From the NCBI GenBank assembly GCA_003567115.1, contig PXAP01000278.1, forward strand, positions 1 through 21,231: a DNA stretch of 21,231 nucleotides, in the 5' to 3' direction. Below the pieces are notes generated by a model. It did no database searches. It worked only from the letters and a program-made list of their open reading frames with translations, and was not told the origin of the DNA. The position numbers and the translations under genes were made by a program. Source of the DNA: Bacteroidota bacterium. GTDB lineage: Bacteria; Bacteroidota; Bacteroidia; Bacteroidales; PUMT01. Within the stretch, counting starts at the first letter, position 1. Each line of letters starts with the position of its first letter. Positions 8,982 to 16,784 of the stretch are shown piece by piece.

Positions 8982-10451
8982 TCAGATCTTTTGCATTGAT
9001 TTAAAAACCGAAAGGACTACTTCCCTGTCATCAAAATGGTGTTTTACTCCTTTGATTTCCTGGTAGGTCTCATGCCCCTTACCGGCCACCAGTATAAAAT
9101 CGCCAGCCCGGGCCATCATACAAGCCGTTCTTATAGCTTCCCGTCTGTTGCTTATACAAATAACCCTGTCTCTGAAAGCTTCTTCAACTCCCTCAAGCAT
9201 ATCCCTTATAATTAATTCAGGATCTTCAGAGCGAGGATTATCTGAGGTCAGGATAAGTTTACTGCTTTTCTCTGCCGCTATACCGGCCATTACCGGCCTC
9301 TTGCCTTTGTCCCGGTCACCACCGGCACCTGCAACGGTAATTAATCTGGCCTGGCTGTCAAGCAACGGTGTGATGGCCTCAATGACATTTTCCAGGGCAT
9401 CGGGTGTATGAGCATAATCAACAATGGCCGTTACTTTTCCATCTGAACGCATGGTTTCAAAACGCCCCTCAACGGGAGTGAGTGAACTGAGTATTTTGAG
9501 TGCTTCATCTTCTTCTGCTCCCAGGAGTATTCCCGTGGCAAAAACAGCAAGAATGTTGGAGGCATTGAAAGAACCCATTAAGCTTGTCCACAGCTCCCTG
9601 CCGTTTAATTTCAACAGCATTCCTCCTCTGTCTTTTTCAATTATGTTCCCCCTGAAATCTGCCACAGATTTTAATGCATAGCTCTTCACCGTGGCTTTGG
9701 TATTCTGAACCATAAAACCTGCATTACGGTCATCCTGGTTTATCAGAGCAAATGAGCCTTCTTCCAGCAGGTCAAAAAATTGTTTTTTTACATTGAGATA
9801 TTCACTGAAATTTCCATGATAATCGAGATGATCGCGGCTTATATTTGTAAATATGCCGCCGGTAAAATGCAACCCGCTGATACGATGCTGAGCAATCGAG
9901 TGACTGCTTACCTCCATAAAACAGTATGCACAACCTTCTTTTACCATCTCTGAAAGAAGCCAGTTAAGTTTTACCGGATCGGGAGTGGTAAGTCGTGCCG
10001 GCAATTTTCTCTCATGGATAAAATAATTTATTGTTGATATTAACCCTGTTCTGTAACCCATCCGGCTGAACATGCGATAAAGCAAAGTGCCGGTTGTGGT
10101 TTTACCATTAGTTCCGGTAATCCCCGTAAGTTTAATCTTATGTGAAGGGTGACCGTAGAATGACGAAGCCATGAGCCCCAGTGCACGGGCACTGTCCCGC
10201 ACTCTTATGTAACTGATATTATTGCTGATCTTTTGCGGTATGGTTTCACATACGACAGCCCGGGCACCTGACAATACAGCAGTGTCAATAAAGTCATGTC
10301 CGTCTGTGTTCGTTCCCCTGAGGGCAAAGAACATACTTCCCGGTATAACTTTGCGGGAATCAATCTCCATATTCCCGATCTCCGCATCAGGATCACCCAT
10401 TATTTCTTCATAATCAACTCCTTCAACTATTTCATTCAGTGTTTTAACCAT
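8982..10451 (-). CDS. murE: UDP-MurNAc-L-Ala-D-Glu--meso-diaminopimelate ligase MurE
   Basis: MurE adds the third residue of the peptidoglycan stem peptide in the cytoplasm. The 489-residue product shows the ATP loop GTNGKTT (113-119), MEVSSHSIAQHR (179-190), NISRDHLDYHGN (203-214), a lysine in NVKKQFF likely to be the carbamylated residue, and VDYAHTPDALE (344-354). The acceptor motif DNPRSEDP (404-411) is the DNPR form that in characterised enzymes selects meso-diaminopimelate over lysine, so the cell wall is predicted to be of the mDAP type. KGHE (458-461) is also present. Length is normal. The ATG at 10451 lies 5 bases after the ftsI stop. Confidence 0.97.
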   Translation of the reverse strand: MVKTLNEIVEGVDYEEIMGDPDAEIGNMEIDSRKVIPGSMFFALRGTNTDGHDFIDTAVLSGARAVVCETIPQKISNNISYIRVRDSARALGLMASSFYGHPSHKIKLTGITGTNGKTTTGTLLYRMFSRMGYRTGLISTINYFIHERKLPARLTTPDPVKLNWLLSEMVKEGCAYCFMEVSSHSIAQHRISGLHFTGGIFTNISRDHLDYHGNFSEYLNVKKQFFDLLEEGSFALINQDDRNAGFMVQNTKATVKSYALKSVADFRGNIIEKDRGGMLLKLNGRELWTSLMGSFNASNILAVFATGILLGAEEDEALKILSSLTPVEGRFETMRSDGKVTAIVDYAHTPDALENVIEAITPLLDSQARLITVAGAGGDRDKGKRPVMAGIAAEKSSKLILTSDNPRSEDPELIIRDMLEGVEEAFRDRVICISNRREAIRTACMMARAGDFILVAGKGHETYQEIKGVKHHFDDREVVLSVFKSMQKI

Positions 10452-10456
10452 AAAAT

Positions 10457-12571
10457 TTAATTTATACTCATTTCCAGCACTATCCTCTGACCGGGTCTGG
10501 CTATTGTTCCAGGAAATAATGATTGCGCATTCACTTTTCCCCTGCCATTTGCCTCAACCTGCAATCCCTGATTTTCAAGTATATATATTGCGTCACTAAG
10601 GGCCATATCGACAACATTTGGCACAAACTCATTTATGATTTTACGGTTTTGTATTTCAACAAAAGAGTCCTGGCGTGCAGTGGTAACCCAGTCGGATATT
10701 TCATTGCTGCTCCGGTAAGGAACCCCAAAATATCTGAATACCAAATCCAGGTCTTTCACATTGCCTGATTTTGAAAACGGAGGATCATTCAATATTTTGT
10801 TTTTTGCCGCCAATGGCTCGTGCATATCCACGCTCTTGGCATACACCTTGTCGGCTATCTCCCTGAAAACAGGACCGGCCACAAGATTTCCGTAATAAAT
10901 ATTGTTGGAGGGTGAGTTCACAACAACTATACATGAATAACGGGGATTTTCGGAAGGAAAGTATCCTACAAAAGAAGCCTGGTAAGATACCCGGGAGTCC
11001 ATTACATAACCATATTTTTCATTGGCTATTTGGGCCGTACCGGTCTTTCCGGCAATCCTGTAATTGGTATTTCTGAGATTCATTGCTGTGCCTGACTCTA
11101 CAACTCCCTCAAGCATATTCTTTGCATTTTGTACAGTAGCCTGAGAACATATGGATTGGTTAATGATCGCGGCGGGAAATTCTTTAACCGTATTCCCGTG
11201 ATATTTCAGGGCAGTAACAAATTTTGGTCTTACCATCTTACCGTTGTTGGCTATGGCATTATAGAAAGTAAGGATCTGAAGCGGTGTCATCCTCACCTCA
11301 TAACCAATTGCCATCATGGGCAGAGAAATCCCCGACCAGAGTTTGTCACCAGGGTATTTGATGTCCGGAGTTCCTTCCCCACGGATCTCTACCCCTGTTT
11401 TTTCATTGAGGTTCATGCTGTAAAGACGGTTAATAAACTCCTTTTCCCTTCCCCGGTAAAAACGGTCAATGATTTTGGCAACACCGACATTTGATGACAA
11501 TTCAAAAACTTCCTGAACAGAAAGCTTTCCATATCCTCCCTCCCGGGAGTCGATAATCCGCTGATCATAAAAATAGACCTCTCCTTTTCCTGTATCAACA
11601 CTGTCTTCAGGTTTAACATAACCATCTTCCATTGCAGCCAGCAAAGACATAAGCTTAAAGGTAGAGCCGGGCTCAGTACTTTCACCAAGTGCATAATTGT
11701 AGGTTTCGGAATAACCGCCACTGCTGTTTCTTTCAAGGTTGGCTATGGCTTTTATCTCTCCGGTCTGAACTTCCATCAGAATTGCCGTACCATGATGCGC
11801 CCTGTGATTCTTTAGCTGTCTCAACAATGCATTTGTTGCCACATCCTGGATCTCAATATCAATGGTGGTAACAACATCTATTCCATCACGCGGCTCAACC
11901 TCATTACGGTCATTAAGAGGCATCCAGGCATTGCCTGAGATTCTCTGCATCAGTTTAAGCCCGGCCACTCCCCTGAGATGATGATCGTAAGCTCCTTCAA
12001 TACCAACCACATTACCTCCCTGGCCCCTGGTAGTGTAGCCAATTGTTCTTGAAGCAAGGTTTCCATGAGGCTGAATACGCTGATTATCCTGAAGAACAAT
12101 CAGTCCCCCGGTATTCTGTCCATATCTGAAAAGAGGGAAACCCCTTAGCTCCTTCAGCTGGTCAAAAGACACTCTGCGCTGAATAAGGTGAAATCTCTTC
12201 CGCTCCTGCCGGGCTTTGATCAATTCAGTTCTGTAGGCAGCGGTAGTTTTATCACCGAACATATTTGCCAGGGCAAAAGCAAGTGAATCTACATTCTCAT
12301 TAAACATCCTGTCTGTCAGTCCGGCAGCCCGGAGGTCCATTCTTATTTCATAATGCGGCATTGAAGTAGCAAGAAGCCTGTTTCCGGACGCATAGATGTC
12401 GCCCCTGTTAGGTTGTATGGTAATATCACGGATGGTCATGCGGCTGGCTTTTTCCTTCCACATATCACCTTCTGCAAATTGTATATAAACAAGTTTACCG
12501 ATGATCGTGAAAGAAAAGGCCAGTATCCCGAAATAGACAAGGGCAACTCTCCACAATATGTCCTTCTTCAT
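10457..12571 (-). CDS. ftsI: Penicillin-binding protein FtsI (PBP3-type transpeptidase) with C-terminal PASTA domain
   Basis: FtsI is the bitopic transpeptidase that crosslinks septal peptidoglycan together with FtsW. I use the ATG at 12571 (MKKDILWRVALVYFG), which gives 704 residues and matches the start of relatives. An ATG at 12613 would add 14 residues (MGVPCDHG...) encoded by a palindromic element. The protein has one membrane segment (about 9-30), an N-terminal pedestal domain and a transpeptidase domain with the serine motif STFK (catalytic Ser303), SSN (359-361) and KTG (509-511). The last 55 or so residues (FVPNVVDMALSDAIYILENQG...) form one PASTA domain, as in PBP2x and SpoVD, and unlike E. 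coli FtsI. murE follows after 5 bases. Confidence 0.95.
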   Translation of the reverse strand: MKKDILWRVALVYFGILAFSFTIIGKLVYIQFAEGDMWKEKASRMTIRDITIQPNRGDIYASGNRLLATSMPHYEIRMDLRAAGLTDRMFNENVDSLAFALANMFGDKTTAAYRTELIKARQERKRFHLIQRRVSFDQLKELRGFPLFRYGQNTGGLIVLQDNQRIQPHGNLASRTIGYTTRGQGGNVVGIEGAYDHHLRGVAGLKLMQRISGNAWMPLNDRNEVEPRDGIDVVTTIDIEIQDVATNALLRQLKNHRAHHGTAILMEVQTGEIKAIANLERNSSGGYSETYNYALGESTEPGSTFKLMSLLAAMEDGYVKPEDSVDTGKGEVYFYDQRIIDSREGGYGKLSVQEVFELSSNVGVAKIIDRFYRGREKEFINRLYSMNLNEKTGVEIRGEGTPDIKYPGDKLWSGISLPMMAIGYEVRMTPLQILTFYNAIANNGKMVRPKFVTALKYHGNTVKEFPAAIINQSICSQATVQNAKNMLEGVVESGTAMNLRNTNYRIAGKTGTAQIANEKYGYVMDSRVSYQASFVGYFPSENPRYSCIVVVNSPSNNIYYGNLVAGPVFREIADKVYAKSVDMHEPLAAKNKILNDPPFSKSGNVKDLDLVFRYFGVPYRSSNEISDWVTTARQDSFVEIQNRKIINEFVPNVVDMALSDAIYILENQGLQVEANGRGKVNAQSLFPGTIARPGQRIVLEMSIN

Positions 12572-12596
12572 GTGTTTAAATTTTACAAATCCATGG

Positions 12597-12661
12597 TCAC
12601 ATGGAACACCCATGCTTTAGTCATGCCCATGTGAGCAAAATTTTTTAAATGGGTGTTTCAT
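12597..12661. repeat. Overlapping inverted repeats (possible IS200/IS605-type end remnant)
   Basis: Two competing inverted repeats lie between the ftsL-like gene and ftsI. The first pairs TCACATGG (12597-12604) with CCATGTGA (12627-12634), perfect over 8 bases. The second pairs 12601-12613 (ATGGAACACCCAT) with 12649-12661 (ATGGGTGTTTCAT), 12 of 13 bases complementary. Inside is a small hairpin, CATG-CTTTAGT-CATG (12611-12625). A CTTTAG loop between short palindromic arms resembles the subterminal hairpins of IS200/IS605 elements, and the second pair could be the outer stem of such a hairpin. No transposase is present. The function and origin are inference. Confidence 0.5.
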
Positions 12662-12752
12662 CAGAAATTATTCAGCTCTTTAATCCGCAGCACATTTAAA
12701 ACTCTCTTTTTTTGTAATACCCTGTTAATCAAAGTTTCATTGATATGTTCCG

Positions 12753-13139
12753 TCATTTATTGTTCTTTACTACGATCTTTTTGGGAGGCTCCAGAGATTC
12801 AACCAAATCGAGGTCATTATTATTCAGAAGTTTTAATACCTCTGACTGCCTGCTCAAATGCATAAGTTCTGACGAAACTGTAATGGCTTCAGCCCTCAGC
12901 TCTTTTAATTCAGCCTGAAGCTTACCGGATTGACGTACCAGTTTTTCTGCATGGTAACGATTGCCAATATAAAATATGGCCAGAATGGCAATAAAAATAA
13001 TATAAGGCAGTTGCTTTAACACAAAATCACGGGTCAAAACACTTCCGTCAATAAAGTCTCTGGCCGCACCTAAATTGTGCTTCGGTTTATTTTCCGGTTT
13101 GTCATCATCAAAATCAACATTCTTATCATATATTCCCAT
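12753..13139 (-). CDS. FtsL-like putative cell division protein
   Basis: This 128-residue protein has a charged cytoplasmic N-terminus (about 1-43), one membrane segment (about 44-61, LPYIIFIAILAIFYIG) and a short extracytoplasmic region (about 62-115) with heptad-like spacing and many Leu, Glu and Lys residues, consistent with a coiled coil. This is the FtsL layout: a small bitopic protein that pairs with an FtsB-type partner and FtsQ to activate FtsW-FtsI. The sequence itself is too divergent for a motif-based call. The assignment rests on topology, size and its place between rsmH and ftsI, where ftsL always sits. I believe it belongs to the Bacteroidota-specific FtsL-like family. Start ATG at 13139 is 14 bases after the rsmH stop. 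Confidence 0.85.
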   Translation of the reverse strand: MGIYDKNVDFDDDKPENKPKHNLGAARDFIDGSVLTRDFVLKQLPYIIFIAILAIFYIGNRYHAEKLVRQSGKLQAELKELRAEAITVSSELMHLSRQSEVLKLLNNNDLDLVESLEPPKKIVVKNNK

Positions 13140-13153
13140 ATCTGCGATTGGTT

Positions 13154-14056
13154 TTAATTGCGTTTTGCTATTCGTAACCTGGCACTTCTGGCACGCTTGT
13201 TGGCTTTGACCTCTTTTTCATCAGCCACGATTGCTTTCCTTGTTACAAGCTCGAAGGGAACCAGGGGATTGCCAAAAAAATCCTTTTCAAGGGCTCCTTC
13301 CGGCTTACCGGTACGCATGAAATTTTTAACGATCCTGTCTTCCAGTGAATGGTATGATATAACAACCAGTCGCCCCTCTTTCTTTAAGCTGAGCAATGCC
13401 TGCAAAAGCATATGCCTGAGAACCTCCAGTTCGTTATTAACCTCAATGCGCAAAGCCTGAAAGACTTTTGCAAGAAACTTATTCTCCTGCCTTGCCGGAA
13501 TAAATGCCGAAATAGCATTAAGAAACCCGTAGATATCTTTAATCGGCTCCTTTTCACGCGCACATACAATGGCATGAGCCAATTTACCCGCATTATGCAC
13601 TTCTCCATATAATTTAAAAATATTACTAAGGCCTTCAACACTGTAACTGTTAAGAATATCAAGAGCCGTAACTGACGCATCTCTGTTCATCCTCATATCC
13701 AGAGTGCTTTCGGACCTGAATGAAAATCCGCGGTCAGGCACATCTAAATGGTGGGAAGAAACTCCCAGATCGGCCAGGATCCCATCGACCATATCAATTT
13801 TGAAATACCTCAGAAAATTCCGGAAAAACCGGAAATTACTTCTTATAAAAGTAAACCTGCCGTCTGCTATTTTCATAGCCTCAGCCTCGGCATCCGCATC
13901 CTGATCAAATGCTATGAGACGGCCCCTGTCAAGATATGAAAGTATCTCCCGTGAATGTCCGCCCCCTCCGAAAGTCAAGTCAACATAAGTACCATCCCGT
14001 CGGATATTTAATCCGTCAACGCTCTCTTTTAAAAAAACAGGCTTATGATACACCAT
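13154..14056 (-). CDS. rsmH: 16S rRNA (cytosine(1402)-N4)-methyltransferase RsmH (MraW)
   Basis: RsmH methylates N4 of C1402 in the decoding centre of 16S rRNA using S-adenosylmethionine. The 300-residue product has the SAM-binding motif DLTFGGGGHS (26-35), the ribose-binding acidic loop FDQD (50-53), ADLGVSSHHLD (95-105), RGFSF (109-113) and the C-terminal motif VISYHSLEDRIVKNF typical of the family. Between these lies the small helical substrate domain. Length is normal. It is the second gene of the dcw operon, its ATG at 14056 being 6 bases after the mraZ stop, as in most bacteria. Confidence 0.97.
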   Translation of the reverse strand: MVYHKPVFLKESVDGLNIRRDGTYVDLTFGGGGHSREILSYLDRGRLIAFDQDADAEAEAMKIADGRFTFIRSNFRFFRNFLRYFKIDMVDGILADLGVSSHHLDVPDRGFSFRSESTLDMRMNRDASVTALDILNSYSVEGLSNIFKLYGEVHNAGKLAHAIVCAREKEPIKDIYGFLNAISAFIPARQENKFLAKVFQALRIEVNNELEVLRHMLLQALLSLKKEGRLVVISYHSLEDRIVKNFMRTGKPEGALEKDFFGNPLVPFELVTRKAIVADEKEVKANKRARSARLRIAKRN

Positions 14057-14062
14057 AACTTA

Positions 14063-14524
14063 TTATATATTTCCGTCAGCATCGCCCATTATTTTTTCGG
14101 CCAGCAAAGCAAAATTATCAGCTTCACCGGCTTGCTCATCATATTTTTGCCTGCTCCATATCTCAATCTTTCCGTCCTGCCCGGCAAGCACCACCTCATT
14201 GTCAATGCCTACCAAATCCAGCAGTCTCCTTGGAACAAGTATTCTGTTGCTGGCATCCAGCACAATCTCGGCAGTTCCCTTATAAAATCCACGGAGAAAC
14301 CGGCTGTGCTCTTTATTATAGGGATTTATCCTTGACCTGATAATGGAATTCTGCCTGTCCCATTCATCCATGGGAAACAATACCAGGCACTTTTCAAAAA
14401 TGTCTTTCTTAACCACAAATTTATCCATAGCTGCCGCAGGCATCTGCTTTTTAAATGCCGAGGGCAGAGTCACTCTCCCTTTTGCATCGACTTTACATGT
14501 ATAATCACCGATAAAGGTTGCCAT
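14063..14524 (-). CDS. mraZ: Transcriptional regulator MraZ
   Basis: MraZ is a DNA-binding protein with two AbrB/SpoVT-like domains that forms ring-shaped oligomers and controls the dcw operon it heads. The 153-residue product carries the two family repeats, DAKGRVTLPSAF (13-24) and LDASNRILVPRRL (89-101). The second has Ser-Asn in place of the more usual Gln-Gly. The gene is first in the operon, and its upstream region holds four 10-base-spaced AAAGTGG-type repeats that fit an MraZ operator, so autoregulation is expected. ATG at 14524; the predicted leader is only about a dozen bases and has no Shine-Dalgarno sequence. Confidence 0.97.
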   Translation of the reverse strand: MATFIGDYTCKVDAKGRVTLPSAFKKQMPAAAMDKFVVKKDIFEKCLVLFPMDEWDRQNSIIRSRINPYNKEHSRFLRGFYKGTAEIVLDASNRILVPRRLLDLVGIDNEVVLAGQDGKIEIWSRQKYDEQAGEADNFALLAEKIMGDADGNI

Positions 14525-14543
14525 AAATCCAGCATTTACCAGG

Positions 14544-14574
14544 TAAATATAATAAATAATTATCCACTTTCAAC
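14544..14574 (-). promoter_or_regulatory. Putative mraZ (dcw operon) promoter
   Basis: On the minus strand GTTG (14571-14574) is followed after 19 bases by TATATTTA (14544-14551). The Bacteroidota consensus is TTTG, 19-21 bases, TAnnTTTG, so each element has one mismatch. Transcription would begin near 14537, about 13 bases before the mraZ ATG. The first MraZ-type repeat lies between the two elements. Confidence 0.4.
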
Positions 14575-14600
14575 CACTTTTCCCCATTTTTCGCCACTTT
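14564..14600 (-). promoter_or_regulatory. MraZ operator: four heptamers at 10-base spacing
   Basis: CCACTTT occurs at 14564-14570, 14574-14580 and 14594-14600, with the one-base variant CCATTTT at 14584-14590. The starts are exactly 10 bases apart, so all four face the same side of the helix. On the mraZ coding strand these read AAAGTGG, AAAATGG, AAAGTGG, AAAGTGG. MraZ is known to bind direct repeats of this kind upstream of dcw operons (AAAGTG[G/T] with 3-base spacers in Mycoplasma, TGGGN in E. coli). The array overlaps the predicted mraZ promoter, consistent with repression. It also lies upstream of the divergent acyltransferase gene. Confidence 0.82.
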
Positions 14601-14609
14601 GTTAATAAC

Positions 14610-14640
14610 TTTTTATCAATTCTTATTATTTTTATCTTTA
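14610..14640 (+). promoter_or_regulatory. Weak candidate promoter for the O-acyltransferase gene
   Basis: TTTT (14610-14613) is followed after 19 bases by TATCTTTA (14633-14640), one mismatch in each element from the Bacteroidota consensus. It would place the transcript start about 14 bases before the ATG at 14661. The region is AT-rich, so chance matches are likely. Confidence 0.25.
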
Positions 14641-14660
14641 CAACAAATAAAAACAAGTCC

Positions 14661-15518
14661 ATGGCAGGAAAAGAACAGCTAAACCAGGAGCCCGTGTTTA
14701 TTGATGTGGATGCTATTTTCAAAAAGAAAAATCCCCGCATTTACCGGTTACTTCCAAAGTTTATTCTGAGCTACATAAAACGCACCATTCATCAGGATGA
14801 GATGAATGAGCTGCTGGAAAAATACAGGGATAAGCAGGGGCTGGAATTTATCCGCCATACACTTGAACACATGGATATCAGCTATAGTGTAGAAGGTGAG
14901 GAGAACATCCCGCATAAAGGGCGTTATATCTTTGTTTCAAATCATCCGCTGGGAGGACTTGACGGCATGGTATTTCTGGACATAATTGGCAGACACCATA
15001 AAAATGTAAAATTTGTAGTCAATGACCTTTTGCTTAACATCAAGAATCTCGAGCCGGTATTTGTACCTGTCAATAAGCACGGACGCCAGTCAACAGAATA
15101 TGTAAGAAGGATTGAAGAGTTGTACCGGTCAGATGAACAGATCCTTTATTTTCCCGCGGGTATCTGTTCACGTAAGCAGGGCAATAAAATCATTGACCCT
15201 CCATGGAGGAAGAGCTTCATTAAAAAAGCGATAGATCATAAACGCGATATTGTTCCCGTTCATTTTGAAGGAAGAAACTCTCCTTTTTTCTACCGGCTGG
15301 CAAATTTAAGGAAACGACTTAACATAAAGGCAAATATTGAAATGTTTTACCTGCCCGATGAAATGTTCAAACAAAGTAAGAGGAAAATACGCGTTACAAT
15401 AGGTAACCCCATTCCCTGGACCCATTTTGATAAATCGAAATCCCTGGAGGAATGGACCCGCGAGGTAAAAAAAATTGTTTATAGCCTGGGAGATAAAAAT
15501 AAGGTGGAAAAAACATGA
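14661..15518 (+). CDS. glsA: O-acyltransferase of aminolipid synthesis (PlsC superfamily, OlsA/GlsA type)
   Basis: This 285-residue protein belongs to the PlsC lysophospholipid acyltransferase superfamily and probably transfers the second acyl chain onto the hydroxyl of an N-(3-hydroxyacyl) amino acid. The active-site motif is NHPLGGLD (94-101): His95 and Asp101 are separated by five residues rather than the four of ordinary PlsC proteins, a form I associate with the hemolysin-like aminolipid acyltransferases. Motif III is YFPAGICSRKQG instead of FPEGTRS. There is no signal peptide and no obvious membrane span, so it is likely a peripheral inner membrane enzyme. The downstream gene encodes the matching N-acyltransferase. 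In Bacteroides the equivalent pair, glsA and glsB, makes glycine lipids, which supports the symbol; ornithine or serine as head group cannot be excluded. Confidence 0.82.
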   Translation: MAGKEQLNQEPVFIDVDAIFKKKNPRIYRLLPKFILSYIKRTIHQDEMNELLEKYRDKQGLEFIRHTLEHMDISYSVEGEENIPHKGRYIFVSNHPLGGLDGMVFLDIIGRHHKNVKFVVNDLLLNIKNLEPVFVPVNKHGRQSTEYVRRIEELYRSDEQILYFPAGICSRKQGNKIIDPPWRKSFIKKAIDHKRDIVPVHFEGRNSPFFYRLANLRKRLNIKANIEMFYLPDEMFKQSKRKIRVTIGNPIPWTHFDKSKSLEEWTREVKKIVYSLGDKNKVEKT

Positions 15519-15757
15519 CCGGAGCGTAACTTCCCATATCCCGGACTTAATATGAATCTGCCCAAAATTCTGCTGATATCTTTAAGTACGAGGGTAAACA
15601 TTTTCGTTGTCAACCCTTATGATTTGATTAACAGGACTATATAATATTTTTTGAAACCAGGCTTTAAATTATTCGAATATTTTGAAAGCTCCGTTCGGAA
15701 AAAATATTATTTTAGCAGTCAAAGGCTGGCTGATATTTTACGAACCCTGGATGTTTT

Positions 15758-16708
15758 ATGGAACCTATCATAAATCCCGTTGGTCCTGACAAAATCGAGA
15801 AAGAACTTGATCCTTCCAAATTTGTGAGAAAGACCAATAATGCGGGGAATGAACTTTATATTGTCGACTATAATAATTCGCCCAATATACTTACAGAAAT
15901 AGGAAGACTTAGGGAAGTCAGTTTCAGGCGTGCAGGAGGCGGAACCGGTAAAAAATGTGATCTGGACGATTTTGACACCTCCGACGAATCATTTAAGCAG
16001 CTTATAGTCTGGGATCCCGGGCACAGGGAGATACTCGGAGGTTACAGATTTTACATACCTCCTGCCGATAAGCCGGTAAATCCTGAAAGATTTGCAACTT
16101 CAAGATTATTCTTTTTTTCTGATAAATTCATCACTGATTATCTTCCGTATTTAATTGAACTGGGCCGGTCTTTTGTTCAACCAGCGTACCAGTCGACTGC
16201 CAGAGCCAGGAAAGGTTTGTTTGCCCTTGATAATTTGTGGGACGGACTTGGCGCTATAATGGTGGATAATCCCAAAATGAAATATTTCTTTGGCAAGGTC
16301 ACCATGTACAAGAGGTTCAGCCAGGAAGCCAGAAATCTCATACTTTTTTTCCTGTATAAATATTTTCCCGATCACGATGAGCTGGTAAGGCCGAAAGATC
16401 CGCTGGAACTAAATATGGATATTCCCACACTTGAAAATATGTTCAATGGTAAAGATTACAATGAGGATTACAAAAAACTTTCCCAGTACGTACGAAACCA
16501 TTCGGAAGTGATCCCGCCACTAATAAATGCTTACATGAACCTTTCCCCCTCAATGAAGGTATTTGGGACAACTATCAATGAAAATTTCGGAGGTGTTGAA
16601 GAAACCGGTATAATGATCACTATGAGCGACCTGTACGATAAAAAAGTAACCCGCCATGTATCAACATATCAAAGAGTGAAATATTACATCCGTAAAAAAC
16701 ACAGATAA
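15758..16708 (+). CDS. glsB: 3-hydroxyacyl-ACP-dependent N-acyltransferase of aminolipid synthesis (OlsB/GlsB type)
   Basis: This 316-residue GNAT-fold protein resembles OlsB and hemolysin-like N-acyltransferases, which transfer a 3-hydroxyacyl chain from acyl carrier protein to the amino group of an amino acid. Visible signatures are LREVSFRRAGGGTG (51-64), LGGYRFY (93-99), ELGRSFVQPAYQ (134-145), the family hallmark, and KYFFGKVTMYKRFS (175-188). It would act first, with the upstream O-acyltransferase completing the diacyl lipid. Glycine is the likely head group by analogy with Bacteroides GlsB, but the substrate cannot be read from sequence. The 239-base gap after the O-acyltransferase is unusually wide for a pair that should be co-expressed; a promoter-like TATTTTAG at 15708-15715 might serve this gene, but its spacing to the nearest TTTG (23 bases) is poor. 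Confidence 0.82.
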   Translation: MEPIINPVGPDKIEKELDPSKFVRKTNNAGNELYIVDYNNSPNILTEIGRLREVSFRRAGGGTGKKCDLDDFDTSDESFKQLIVWDPGHREILGGYRFYIPPADKPVNPERFATSRLFFFSDKFITDYLPYLIELGRSFVQPAYQSTARARKGLFALDNLWDGLGAIMVDNPKMKYFFGKVTMYKRFSQEARNLILFFLYKYFPDHDELVRPKDPLELNMDIPTLENMFNGKDYNEDYKKLSQYVRNHSEVIPPLINAYMNLSPSMKVFGTTINENFGGVEETGIMITMSDLYDKKVTRHVSTYQRVKYYIRKKHR

Positions 16709-16784
16709 TCAACACAATATACAGGAAAAATCGGCTCCCCGCTTTAACATAATCACAAGAAGTCCGGATTAACAATATGGTAAT

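Noticed and set aside
12572..12613. Extra 14 residues at the N-terminus of FtsI from an ATG at 12613
   Set aside because: They are encoded by the palindromic element, do not resemble relatives, and the ATG at 12571 begins directly at the conserved KKDILWRV segment.
15519..15757. Small gene or RNA in the gap between the two acyltransferase genes
   Set aside because: No open frame of meaningful length, no strong hairpin and no tRNA-like fold was seen; the AT-rich segment gives only weak promoter-like matches.
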